Assembly: GCF_008831505.1 (NCBI RefSeq)
Contig: NZ_CP044507.1
Span: 434,001-498,000 of the forward strand
Origin: Chryseobacterium sp.
Lineage (GTDB): Bacteria > Bacteroidota > Bacteroidia > Flavobacteriales > Weeksellaceae
Reading direction: 5' to 3'
Length of the DNA: 64,000 nucleotides
The translations under genes and the position numbers were made by a program. This document shows positions 44,666 to 53,900 of this stretch, in pieces. Numbering within the stretch: the stretch's first letter is position 1; each line of letters begins with the position of its first letter. The notes under the pieces were generated by a model that saw only the letters and a program-made list of their open reading frames with translations, was not told the origin of the DNA and searched no databases.

Positions 44666-46138
44666 ATGAATCCAACAATGATCCAGTTTTTCCACTGGTA
44701 TTCCGCCGGTGACTCCACACTTTATACCGAAGCTGTACAGGCTGCAGATTATCTTGCAGAACTTGGAATATCGGCTGTGTGGTTTCCGCCGGCATACAAG
44801 GCTGCAGGTGGCGGGTTTTCAGTAGGCTACGATCCCTACGACCTTTTTGATCTGGGCGAATTTGACCAGAAAGGCGGCATTGCTACAAAATACGGAACCA
44901 AAGAACAGTATTTGGACGCCTGCAGCGTACTGAAAAGCAAAGGGATTTCCATCATCGCTGATATCGTGCTCAATCACAAAGCAGGAGGCGACGAGAAGGA
45001 AAAATTTCACGCAATGCGTGTCAATCCAGAAAACAGACATGAAATACTCTCCGAACCGATAGAAATTGAGAGTTATACCAAATTTACATTTCCGGGAAGG
45101 GGCGAAACTTACTCCGATTTCAAGTGGGATTTCCAGTGTTTCTCTGGTGTGGATTATGCCGAAGGGCAGGAGCCCGGCATCTATCAGATCATCCATGATC
45201 ATGGTGACGGCTGGGAGGAAATTATTTCAGATGAGCTGGGCAATTATGATTTCCTGATGCATAATGACCTGGAACACCGCAATCCCTTTGTCCGCGCCGA
45301 ACTGAACCATTGGGGAAAATGGTACCATGACCAGATCGGATTCGATGGTGTGCGGCTCGATGCTGTGAAGCACCAGTCACCGGATTTTTATAAGGAATGG
45401 CTTTATACGCTTCGGGCTAATACGGGAAAGAACATTTTTGCCGTTGGCGAATACTGGGCACCCGGTGCTCTGGATCTCAAACTGAAATATATTGAAGCCA
45501 CTGAAGGCTGTATGAGTCTCTTCGATTCGTCGCTGCATCACAACTTTCATGTCGCGTCACTGCAGGGCGGCGATTTTGACCTTCGCACCATTTTCAATGA
45601 TACGCTAACACTCGCCAATCCACTGCTTTCCGTGACAGTGGTGGACAATCACGACACGCAACCGCTGCAGGAACTGGAAGCACCGGTGGAGCATTGGTTC
45701 AAACCTCTTGCCTATGCGCTTATTCTGTTGCGCAAAGATGGCTATCCCTGCATTTTTTATCCGGATCTTTTTGGCGCGCACTATACAGATGTAGACAAAG
45801 AGGGCAATGAGCAGGAAATATTTCTGAATAAGGTGGAGAAAATTGAGGAGTTGCTTAAAGCCAGACAACTTTATGCGTACGGTACACAACGCGACTATTT
45901 TGAAGATGCCAACTGTCTGGGTTGGGTGCGCGAAGGTGACGGTGAACATCCCGGTTGCGCCGTGGTTCTCAGTAACAAAGAGGCTTATGAAAAACCTATG
46001 GAAATGGGACTTCAATATGCCGGTCAACCTTTCCGTGATTACCTTGGTTGGTTTCCGCAGGAGGTTGTTATCGACGAAAACGGCTGGGGAAGTTTCCCTG
46101 TCCCTGCCGGAAATGTAAGTGTTTGGGTACCTGTCTGA
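44666..46138 (+). CDS. amyA: Cytoplasmic alpha-amylase (GH13, subfamily 5 type)
   Basis: 490 residues without a signal peptide. It hydrolyses internal alpha-1,4 links of starch, glycogen or maltodextrins. The (beta/alpha)8 signature regions are ADIVLNHKAGG, GVRLDAVKH with nucleophile Asp232, VGEYWAPG with acid/base Glu262 and VDNHDTQPLQ with Asp330. The start MNPTMIQFFHWYSAGD is typical of this subfamily. It stands alone, on the same strand as its neighbours. Confidence 0.92.
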   Translation: MNPTMIQFFHWYSAGDSTLYTEAVQAADYLAELGISAVWFPPAYKAAGGGFSVGYDPYDLFDLGEFDQKGGIATKYGTKEQYLDACSVLKSKGISIIADIVLNHKAGGDEKEKFHAMRVNPENRHEILSEPIEIESYTKFTFPGRGETYSDFKWDFQCFSGVDYAEGQEPGIYQIIHDHGDGWEEIISDELGNYDFLMHNDLEHRNPFVRAELNHWGKWYHDQIGFDGVRLDAVKHQSPDFYKEWLYTLRANTGKNIFAVGEYWAPGALDLKLKYIEATEGCMSLFDSSLHHNFHVASLQGGDFDLRTIFNDTLTLANPLLSVTVVDNHDTQPLQELEAPVEHWFKPLAYALILLRKDGYPCIFYPDLFGAHYTDVDKEGNEQEIFLNKVEKIEELLKARQLYAYGTQRDYFEDANCLGWVREGDGEHPGCAVVLSNKEAYEKPMEMGLQYAGQPFRDYLGWFPQEVVIDENGWGSFPVPAGNVSVWVPV

Positions 46139-46225
46139 AACGGTGTATTCCCTGTACTGAATGCCTCATAGTAAATAGTTTTTCACACTTACTTTAAATG
46201 GTATAATCTTTTACTAATTATTATT

Positions 46226-46252
46226 TTGGTGCGATATTATTTACTATTTTTG
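46226..46252 (+). promoter_or_regulatory. Promoter of the radical SAM gene
   Basis: TTG at 46226-46228, 16 bases, TATTTTTG at 46245-46252. The spacer is a little short; 23 bases to the ATG. Confidence 0.5.
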
Positions 46253-46275
46253 TGTATCGCATTTAACATAATAAT

Positions 46276-47532
46276 ATGAATTTTGAACGCATACAGGAGA
46301 AACTGGAGATACTTGCAGATGCAGCCAAGTATGATGTTTCGTGTTCATCCAGCGGTGGAAACCGTAAGAATAAGGGCGGTTTGGGTAACAGTCACGCCTC
46401 CGGCATCTGCCACACCTATACGGAAGACGGACGCTGTGTATCGCTGCTCAAAATTCTGCTCACTAACCACTGCATTTATGATTGCGCTTATTGTGTCTCG
46501 CGTAAGACTAATGATGTAAAGCGTGCTGCCTTTACGGTGGAGGAGGTCGTAGACCTCACCATCAGTTTTTACCGCCGGAATTATATAGAAGGACTTTTTC
46601 TGAGTTCAGGAATTTTCAAAGATTCGGATACCACAATGGAGAGGTTGGTTAGGGTGGCAAAAAAACTTCGTTTAGAACATAATTTCAACGGATATATTCA
46701 CCTTAAGTCCATTCCGGGAGCAAGCGACGAACTCATGAAAGAGGCCGGCCTGTATGCCGACAGGCTCTCCGTCAATATTGAAATTCCAACCGAAAAAGGT
46801 TTGAAACTTTTGGCCCCGGACAAGTCGCATTCGGAAATGATTAAACCAATGACTTTTGTGAAGAACGAGTTGGTTCTCTACAAAGAAGAAAAGAAAATCT
46901 TCCGGAAAGTTCCCAGGTTTGCTCCTGCAGGTCAATCTACTCAGATGATTGTAGGGGCTTCCAATGAAACGGACCTTAAGATCATCAAGGTGGCCGATCA
47001 TTTTTACCGGAATTTCAACATGAAACGTGTGTATTATTCAGGTTATGTGCCGGTCCTGGAGGACAGCCGTCTTCCATCCATCCATTCCCAGGTTCCCATG
47101 CAACGGGAAAACCGGCTTTATCAGGCCGACTGGCTCATGCGGTTTTACGGTTTTGAAGCAACCGAAATTCTGGATCCGGAACAGCCTTTCCTTGACCTGG
47201 AAGTAGATCCTAAACTTGCCTGGGCGCTCAGACACCGTGAACAGTTCCCGGTGAACATTAACACAGCTTCAAAAGAAATGATTTTGCGTATTCCTGGCAT
47301 AGGCACCAAATCAGCAGGTAAGATTCTGATGGCCCGTAAATTCCAGAAGCTGGGGATGGATCAGCTCCGGAAAATGGGCGTTGCGGTGAACCGGGCTAAA
47401 TATTTTGTTGAATTTGACAGTTCCAATGTCTTCAGCAAATTCATAGATGATCAGAATCTCAGAAAAATTCTGCTGAGCGGTATGACATCCAAATATCAAA
47501 ATCCCTTTTCCCAACAGCTAACTTTATTCTAA
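46276..47532 (+). CDS. Putative DNA modification/repair radical SAM protein
   Basis: 418 residues. The radical SAM cluster motif is CIYDCAYC (CxxxCxxC, near residue 73-80). An N-terminal Cys-rich part (DVSCSSSGG, GICHTYTEDGRC) precedes it. Near the C-terminus, INTASKEMILRIPGIGTKSAGKI is a helix-hairpin-helix DNA-binding motif. This is the TIGR03916 type, which is genetically linked to uracil-DNA glycosylase-like or DUF4130 partners. The reaction is unknown; a DNA repair role is inferred by the family from linkage. The DUF4130 gene follows 3 bases later. Confidence 0.9.
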   Translation: MNFERIQEKLEILADAAKYDVSCSSSGGNRKNKGGLGNSHASGICHTYTEDGRCVSLLKILLTNHCIYDCAYCVSRKTNDVKRAAFTVEEVVDLTISFYRRNYIEGLFLSSGIFKDSDTTMERLVRVAKKLRLEHNFNGYIHLKSIPGASDELMKEAGLYADRLSVNIEIPTEKGLKLLAPDKSHSEMIKPMTFVKNELVLYKEEKKIFRKVPRFAPAGQSTQMIVGASNETDLKIIKVADHFYRNFNMKRVYYSGYVPVLEDSRLPSIHSQVPMQRENRLYQADWLMRFYGFEATEILDPEQPFLDLEVDPKLAWALRHREQFPVNINTASKEMILRIPGIGTKSAGKILMARKFQKLGMDQLRKMGVAVNRAKYFVEFDSSNVFSKFIDDQNLRKILLSGMTSKYQNPFSQQLTLF

Positions 47533-47535
47533 GGC

Positions 47536-48300
47536 ATGACCACGCTTGTCCATGACGGTTCCTTTGAAGGTTTGATGACCGCGGTTTTTGAGGTTTTTGA
47601 ATACCGTTACGAACCGGCGCGCATTATTGGCGAAGAACATCATCAACATTATGCTTTTTTTGATGAGGTACATACGGTAATCACTGATCAGTCAAAAGCG
47701 GACAGGGTTATAAAAAAAATGGAAAATGTTCTGGGCAAAAGTGGAGTTAGGCAATTGTTACTTGTCTATCTTTCGGAAAGACCCGAAGCCGGCGATCTGA
47801 TACTTTCAGCTGTGAGGCAGTCTGTGAAAAATCCCGGAGCAGATATTCTTCAGAATTTTGGCGACAGCGATATTATGGACATTGCCAAAATCTGCAAAAG
47901 TATGGGTCGTGAAATCCACCGGCTGCATGCTTTTGTCCGTTTTGAAGAACTGGAGGATGGAATGTTCTTTGCAAAAGTGGAACCCGACTTCAATGTTCTC
48001 CCTGTAGGTTTCCGTTTCTTTAAGGACCGTTATGCCGATCAGAAATGGATGATTTATGATTTGAGGCGTCGGTTCGGCGTAGTGTACGACCTTAATGCTA
48101 CCACTTTCTTTTATCCAGAGGCAGAGCAATTGGGTATGCTTAAGAATCCTTCAGATTTATACAGCGAAAAGGAGAGGAAATATCAGCAGTTATGGCAGCG
48201 CTATTTTACCAAAACCAACATCAACGAAAGGAAAAATATGAAGCTGCATATTCAGCATGTGCCAAAGCGATACTGGAAATACCTCACCGAAAAAGGATAA
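47536..48300 (+). CDS. DUF4130 (TIGR03915) DNA metabolism protein
   Basis: 254 residues, the usual partner of the radical SAM protein just upstream. Family segments: TTLVHDGSFEGLMTAVFEVFE at the N-terminus, a middle HAFVRFEELEDGMFFAKVEPDFN, RYADQKWMIYDLRRRFGVVYD and the basic end KLHIQHVPKRYWKYLTEKG. In other bacteria this domain can be fused to a uracil-DNA glycosylase; here it is separate. The function is unknown beyond probable DNA repair. Confidence 0.9.
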   Translation: MTTLVHDGSFEGLMTAVFEVFEYRYEPARIIGEEHHQHYAFFDEVHTVITDQSKADRVIKKMENVLGKSGVRQLLLVYLSERPEAGDLILSAVRQSVKNPGADILQNFGDSDIMDIAKICKSMGREIHRLHAFVRFEELEDGMFFAKVEPDFNVLPVGFRFFKDRYADQKWMIYDLRRRFGVVYDLNATTFFYPEAEQLGMLKNPSDLYSEKERKYQQLWQRYFTKTNINERKNMKLHIQHVPKRYWKYLTEKG

Positions 48301-48407
48301 TGTATGTTATGCAGAATTTTTTTATTGAAACTTTAAGAAATAATTAATAGAGGTCTGTTTCTCCTTTCATTAATTTTGAAGATAAATCACATTAACAATC
48401 AACAATA

Positions 48408-49478
48408 ATGAATACTAAAGAAGTAAAAGCCTTCGGTACGGAGGCTAAAGATAAAGATCTGGAGCAGATCACCATCCTGCGCCGGGAAGTTACCCCTACT
48501 GACATTGAAATTGAAATCATGTACTGCGGCGTATGTCACAGTGATCTTCACACGGCCCGCAACGACTGGGGAGGTACGGTTTATCCCGCCGTTCCCGGTC
48601 ATGAGATCATTGGTAAGGTGGTTTCCGTCGGTTCGGATGTAACAAAATTCAAGATCGGAGATCTTGCGGGAGTCGGTTGTCTGGTCGATTCTTGCCGCGA
48701 GTGCGACAGCTGCCGTCAGGACTTGGAACAGTACTGTCTGAACGGTTCTACAGGTACCTACAACAGTAAGGATCCTTTCATCACCGGACAAAGGACCTAC
48801 GGCGGCTATGCCGAAACTGTAGTAGTAGACGAAGCCTTCGGTCTGCATATTCCTGAAAACCTGGATCTGAAAGCGGTAGCACCTTTGCTTTGCGCCGGTG
48901 TAACTACGTGGTCACCGCTGATACACTGGAAGGTAAAGGAAGGCAGCAAAGTGGCGGTTGTTGGTTTGGGTGGTCTGGGCCACATGGCTATTAAACTGGC
49001 TAAAGGCCTTGGTGCAGAAGTGACACTTTTTTCCAGGACGCCGGATAAGATTCAGGACGCGTTGGATTTGGGCGCTGATGCTGTAATCATTTCAACTTAC
49101 GAACATGAGATGAAGGAAGCCGCCGGACAGTTTGATCTGATTATCGATACTGTACCTTACGATCATGATATCAATCCCTACATCGCTACACTAAACATCA
49201 GCGGAACACTGGTATTGGTTGGTTATCTGGGTAAGATGGAAGACATGCTTCATACCGTTCCGCTTATTTTAGGTCGAAAATCCGTAGCAGGTTCCGTTAT
49301 TGGCGGAATTAAGGAAACTCAGGATATGCTGGATTTCTGCGGCGAGAAAAACATCCTCCCGGAAATTGAAATGATTAAGATGCAGGAGATTAACGAAGCC
49401 TACGAGCGTATGCTGAAAAGCGATGTACGCTACCGTTTTGTTATTGATATGCAGAGCCTGAAGAGACAGGTGAACTGA
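48408..49478 (+). CDS. Zinc-dependent alcohol dehydrogenase (MDR, cinnamyl-alcohol type)
   Basis: 356 residues. It reduces aldehydes or oxidises primary alcohols with NAD(P). The catalytic zinc ligand Cys43 lies in CGVCHSDLHTARNDWG, followed by the PGHEIIG His-Glu pair. The structural zinc is held by CRECDSCRQDLEQYC. The nucleotide-binding motif is VVGLGGLGHMAIKLAKG. The sequence fits the CAD/YahK-like branch. It is a single gene with its own terminator; a TAATTTTG box is at 48371-48378. Confidence 0.94.
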   Translation: MNTKEVKAFGTEAKDKDLEQITILRREVTPTDIEIEIMYCGVCHSDLHTARNDWGGTVYPAVPGHEIIGKVVSVGSDVTKFKIGDLAGVGCLVDSCRECDSCRQDLEQYCLNGSTGTYNSKDPFITGQRTYGGYAETVVVDEAFGLHIPENLDLKAVAPLLCAGVTTWSPLIHWKVKEGSKVAVVGLGGLGHMAIKLAKGLGAEVTLFSRTPDKIQDALDLGADAVIISTYEHEMKEAAGQFDLIIDTVPYDHDINPYIATLNISGTLVLVGYLGKMEDMLHTVPLILGRKSVAGSVIGGIKETQDMLDFCGEKNILPEIEMIKMQEINEAYERMLKSDVRYRFVIDMQSLKRQVN

Positions 49479-49512
49479 TTTTACCGCAGCAGTTTATCTG
49501 ACTGTACATACG

Positions 49513-49548
49513 AAATCCGTCTCAATACCCAATTGAGGCGGATTTTTA
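49513..49548 (+). terminator. Terminator of the alcohol dehydrogenase gene
   Basis: AAATCCGTCTCAA and TTGAGGCGGATTT pair over TACCCAA-type loop bases, then TTATT. Confidence 0.85.
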
Positions 49549-49600
49549 TTCTGGGAGGGTTTTATGTTTGGTGTTAAAAAAAAGAAAGTTGCTCCTTTTT

Positions 49601-49615
49601 AACCTTGACAAGGTT
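49601..49615. repeat. Palindrome AACCTTGACAAGGTT
   Basis: A perfect 7-1-7 palindrome. The half AACCTTGACA also occurs in the direct repeat at 35614. The remaining 49616-49884 stretch shows no gene and a TATATTTG box at 49846-49853. Confidence 0.7.
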
Positions 49616-49884
49616 AAGCCGTTAGAAAGTCGGTAGAGCGAGATGCTTTGGCTGCGCCGAACCACGGTTTTAGCCTGACAATGCCGTGTTTGTCATTCCA
49701 TTGAATCTAAACGTTTTTTATAAGCGTAGAGATACTGCAGCATGACAAAGTTGCATAATATTGAATGGTGAGTGAAATGATGTCAATCCCAGACGAATAT
49801 TCATAAGCTTGAAGTAAACCGTCTTACTTTGGCGGTATGCCCACCTATATTTGTGGTATAATTAATACTTCAAAAACAGGCAGC

Positions 49885-50202
49885 ATGCAGGAAATTACGC
49901 GTCCATCAGATAAAGGTTTTCAGGAAGTCTCCATTTTAACAGTACTGTTCAGTATGCTGCTGCTTATAGCGGTTGCTGCTGATTCAGTTAACATATTGTC
50001 ACTATCTGATTATTCTGATCTGCTGATAATGGCAGTCCTGGCAGTGATAAATTTTCTGTTTACCTATACCCGGGGTGCACTTCGGTTTTATGTAGGGTAC
50101 CGGCTTACGGAACGGGTTTACAATCTTTTTCTGTTGGGGTGGTGCACTTATTTGCTGTATTATTTATTTAACCAGTTGATTTCTATAATTCTCATTCAAT
50201 AA
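49885..50202 (+). CDS. Small three-helix membrane protein, function unknown
   Basis: 105 residues from the ATG at 49885. A longer reading from 49837 would start within a TATATTTG -7 box, so the internal ATG is preferred. Three hydrophobic segments (about VSILTVLFSMLLLIAVAA, LLIMAVLAVINFLFTY, VYNLFLLGWCTYLLYYLF) suggest an inner membrane protein. No family recognised. The strong terminator 27 bases after the stop supports a real gene. Confidence 0.6.
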   Translation: MQEITRPSDKGFQEVSILTVLFSMLLLIAVAADSVNILSLSDYSDLLIMAVLAVINFLFTYTRGALRFYVGYRLTERVYNLFLLGWCTYLLYYLFNQLISIILIQ

Positions 50203-50229
50203 CCATGAAACACAAATGATGAGAGGATT

Positions 50230-50259
50230 CCCGTACCGTTGCCGGTGCGGGTTTTTTTA
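50230..50259 (+). terminator. Terminator after the small membrane protein gene
   Basis: CCCGTACCG and CGGTGCGGG-type strands pair over TTGC, followed by seven T. Confidence 0.85.
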
Positions 50260-50280
50260 TTTGAATTATTGATTTTGGAT

Positions 50281-50314
50281 AAACTTTGTCAAAGTTTGGA
50301 ACTTTGACAAAGTT
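50281..50314. repeat. Paired palindromes, copy 1
   Basis: AACTTTGTCAAAGTT and its inverse AACTTTGACAAAGTT, separated by three to four bases. The same pair recurs at 50481-50514, so about 200 bases are bracketed. Confidence 0.85.
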
Positions 50315-50329
50315 GTATCGGGAATAGGC

Positions 50330-50420
50330 AACCCATAGCCCTGATCGCAGCGGCATCCTTTTTTGGTGGCTGAGGCACGAAGTCACCAAAAAAGATACAG
50401 CGGAGAGCAGGTTCCCGGCT
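50330..50420. other. Bracketed hairpin element, possible structured RNA or mobile relic
   Basis: ATCCTTTTTTGGTG near 50357 pairs with CACCAAAAAAGAT near 50394, a stem of about 13 bp with one bulge, around a loop with GAGGCACGAAG. The flanks AGCCCTGATCGCAGCGGC and CAGCGGAGAGCAGGTTCCCG are of a type I recall as recurring between genes in Bacteroidota. Rfam Flavo-1 is one candidate, not checked. Confidence 0.45.
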
Positions 50421-50431
50421 CCTGAAAGCAT

Positions 50432-50463
50432 GAAAAATCCCGGTTCATTACTGAACCGGGAAT
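50432..50463 (-). terminator. Terminator of the rpoB-rpoC-DUF3467 transcript
   Basis: On the minus strand, TCCCGGTTCA and TGAACCGGGA pair over a short loop and are followed by TTTTTC. Confidence 0.85.
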
Positions 50464-50480
50464 TATAAATTAGCCTTGTT

Positions 50481-50514
50481 AAACTTTGTCAAAGTTCCAA
50501 ACTTTGACAAAGTT
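50481..50514. repeat. Paired palindromes, copy 2
   Basis: AACTTTGTCAAAGTT, then AACTTTGACAAAGTT, in the same order as copy 1 at 50281. It lies 15 bases before the end of the DUF3467 gene. Confidence 0.85.
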
Positions 50515-50529
50515 GGTTTCAGCATTTAA

Positions 50530-50844
50530 TTATGCCTGAACGTTATTGTTCTGTCCCAATACGAAAGGCTCAACTTCCTTAATTTCGCCAAACTGCTGCT
50601 CGTAGTTTGCGATATTTTGCTGAAGCGCAGTAAGCACTCTCTTAGCGTGAAGTGGTGCAAGAATCACTCTTGATCTTACATTTGCCTGCTGTACACCCGG
50701 CATAAGCTGGATGAAGTCCAGTACAAACTCGGAAGGAGAGTGGTTTACAAGTGCCAGGTTACAGTATACACCTGCAGCTACCATTTCGTTAAGGTTAATG
50801 TTAATGTTGTTTGGGTCCTGATTTTGGTTTTGGTTGTTGTCCAT
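50530..50844 (-). CDS. DUF3467 domain protein
   Basis: 104 residues. A Gln/Asn-rich N-terminus (MDNNQNQNQDPNN) precedes the compact DUF3467 domain: MVAAGVYCNLALVNHSPSEFVLDFIQLMPG, then RVILAPLHAKRVLTALQQNI. Function unknown. It is encoded 127 bases after rpoC on the same strand, a position that recurs in Flavobacteriia as I recall it, and ends in the terminator at 50432. Confidence 0.9.
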   Translation of the reverse strand: MDNNQNQNQDPNNININLNEMVAAGVYCNLALVNHSPSEFVLDFIQLMPGVQQANVRSRVILAPLHAKRVLTALQQNIANYEQQFGEIKEVEPFVLGQNNNVQA

Positions 50845-50852
50845 TTTATTAG

Positions 50853-50968
50853 TTTAGATTTTTGTTGTTAGACTTTAGATGTTAGATATTGGAGGTTAAA
50901 TTTTAGTTTCGACTTTGTACACAATGTTTACAAATTGTCTAATGTCTAAAATCTAACCTCTAATTTCT
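50853..50968. repeat. Heptamer tracts between rpoC and the DUF3467 gene
   Basis: 50853-50905 has TTAGATT, TTAGACT, TTAGATG, TTAGATA in step of seven. 50937-50968 has TCTAATG, TCTAAAA, TCTAACC, TCTAATT, the reverse-complement type. The tracts reach to within four bases of the rpoC stop. Confidence 0.85.
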
Positions 50969-50971
50969 ATA

Positions 50972-53900
50972 TTAATTGATATCTTCAAACTCTTTGCGGG
51001 AGCCTACGATTACATTCTGATAGTCCTTAAGACCTGTACCTGCAGGAATTCTGTGTCCTACAATTACGTTTTCTTTCAGACCTGTCAGGTAATCCACTTT
51101 TCCGGAGACTGCTGCTTCGTTCAGAACTTTTGTAGTTTCCTGGAACGATGCTGCCGACATGAAGGACTTCGTCTGAAGTGCCGCTCTCGTGATTCCCTGA
51201 AGAACCGGAGTTGCCGTGGCTGGGAGTGCATCGCGAACCTCAACAAGAGCAAGGTCCTCACGCTTTAGTTTGGAGTTCTCGTCTCTGAGCTCTCTGGCAG
51301 TAATCATCTGACCCGGCTTCAGTTCCTTGGAATCACCGGCGTCCGTAACCACTTTCAGTCCGAATACACGGTTGTTCTCTTCCAGGAAGTCGAATTTGTG
51401 TTCTAGTGCTCCCTCCAGGAACTGGGTGTCGCCACCGTCCACAATTTCTACCTTAGTCATCATCTGACGTACGATGATCTCAAAGTGCTTGTCGTCAATC
51501 TTTACACCCTGCAGACGGTAAACCTCCTGGATTTCATTCACAAGATATTCTTGAACCGCGGTTGGTCCTTTGATTTTCAGGATGTCATCCGGAGTTACAG
51601 AACCGTCTGAAAGTGGTGACCCTGCAGTTACAAAGTCATTTTCCTGTACAAGGATCTGCTTGGAAAGTTTAACAAGATAAATCTTTCTCTCACCGGTTTT
51701 GGCTTCTACTATAAGTTCGCGGTTACCTCTCTTGATCTTACCGTAAGATACAACACCGTCAATTTCAGTTACTACCGCCGGGTTGGATGGGTTACGTGCT
51801 TCGAAGAGTTCAGTTACCCTTGGAAGACCCCCTGTAATATCACCCGCTTTCGCAGATTTTCTTGGGATCTTGATCATAACCTTACCGGCCTTGATCTTCT
51901 CACCATCGTTTACCATAAGGTGGGCACCGACCGGAAGGTTATAAGCGCGCTGCTCAACACCTTTGGCGTCTACTACTTTAAGTGTTGGTACCGCCTTCTT
52001 GTTACGGGATTCAGAGATTACTTTCTCCTCAAATCCGGTCTGTTCGTCAATCTCAAGCTGGAAGGATACACCCTGGATAATATCTTCGTACTCTACCTTA
52101 CCGGCAGATTCTGCAATAATTACCGCATTATAGGGATCCCACTTTGCAATTACATCGCCTTTCTTCACTTTATCGCCCGGCTTCACCAATAATTCGGATC
52201 CGTAAGGGATGTTGGTGATCATAAGCGGAGTTCTAAGCTCATTATCGGCTACCAAACGGAATTCAGTAGAACGTGAAACAAGGATTTCTGCTTTTTTGCC
52301 TTCCTCATTTTCAGAAGTAACTGTTCTTACTTCATCCATTTCAACGATACCGTCTCTACGTGCAACGATGGATGGATTTTCGGATACGTTACCCGCAGTT
52401 CCCCCCTGGTGGAAGGTTCTAAGAGTAAGCTGAGTTCCCGGTTCACCAATGGATTGTGCACCGATTACACCTACAGCTTCGCCCATGTGAATTGGCTTAC
52501 CTGTTGCCAGGTTACGTCCGTAGCACTTGGCGCAGATTCCTTTCTTGGTTTCGCAGGTCAGCGGAGATCTCACTTCTATGGTCTCAATACCGGCATCCTC
52601 AACAAGTTTAGCATAAGCTTCGTTGATGATGGTATCAGCATGGATCAGAAGTTCGTCAGTTTCCGGGTGATACACATCGTGCAGAGAAACCCTACCCAGG
52701 ATTCTCTCGGAAATTTTTTCAACGATCTCATCATTTTTCTTCAATGGAGAAACTTCAGTACCTCTAAGAGTACCACAGTCGTCCTGAGTGATGATTACAT
52801 CCTGAGCCACGTCCACAAGTCTACGTGTCAGGTAACCGGCATCCGCCGTCTTTAGAGCGGTATCTGCCAGACCTTTACGTGCACCGTGGGTGGAGATAAA
52901 GTACTCAAGGATGGAAAGACCTTCCTTAAAGTTCGCCACAATTGGGTTTTCAATAATCTCCGCACCTGTAGAACCGGCTTTTTGCGGTTTCGCCATCAGA
53001 CCTCTCATTCCTGAAAGCTGACGGATCTGCTCCTTGGAACCCCTTGCTCCGGAATCAAGCATCATATACACAGAGTTGAAACCGCCCTGGTCGGTTTTCA
53101 TCCTGCTCATGATCATCTCGGTAAGTCCGGCGTTGGTGTTGGTCCAAACGTCAATTACCTGGTTATATCTTTCTGTATCTGTAATAAGACCCATGTTATA
53201 GTTGGCCTTAATCTCATCCACATTTTCAACGGCCTGTGCAACCATCGTTTTCTTTTCTTCCGGGATCACGATGTCACCAAGGCTGAACGAAAGTCCACCG
53301 CGGAAGGCGTTTTCGTAACCCAGGTCCTTCATATCGTCCAGGAACTTCACGGTGGTCGGGAAGTCAGTATCGGCCAGGATACGCCCGATCACATTTCTCA
53401 GCGACTTCTTAGTAAGAAGTTCGTTGATGAAACCTACCTGTTTTGGCACGATCTGGTTAAACAGAATTCTACCTACGGTAGTATCTATCAGTCTTGTAAC
53501 GATCTCACCGTTCTCCTTAACAGGAAGACGGCATTTTACTTTCGCATTAAGTGAAATCTGACCTTCAGCATAGGCAATTTCAACCTCTTCCGGTGAATAG
53601 AAGGCAAGTCCCTCACCTTTGATCTTCACTTCGTCCGTTGAGTGGGCTTCTTTGGTCATGAAATACAGACCCAAAACCATGTCCTGGGAAGGAACCGTAA
53701 TAGGGGAACCGTTGGCAGGGTTCAGAATGTTCTGGGATCCCAACATTAAAAGCTGAGCTTCCAGAATTGCTTCCGGGCCTAACGGTAAGTGTACCGCCAT
53801 CTGGTCACCATCGAAATCCGCGTTAAATGCTGTGGTTACCAAGGGGTGAAGCTGAATTGCTTTTCCTTCGATCATTTTTGGCTGGAACGCCTGGATACCC

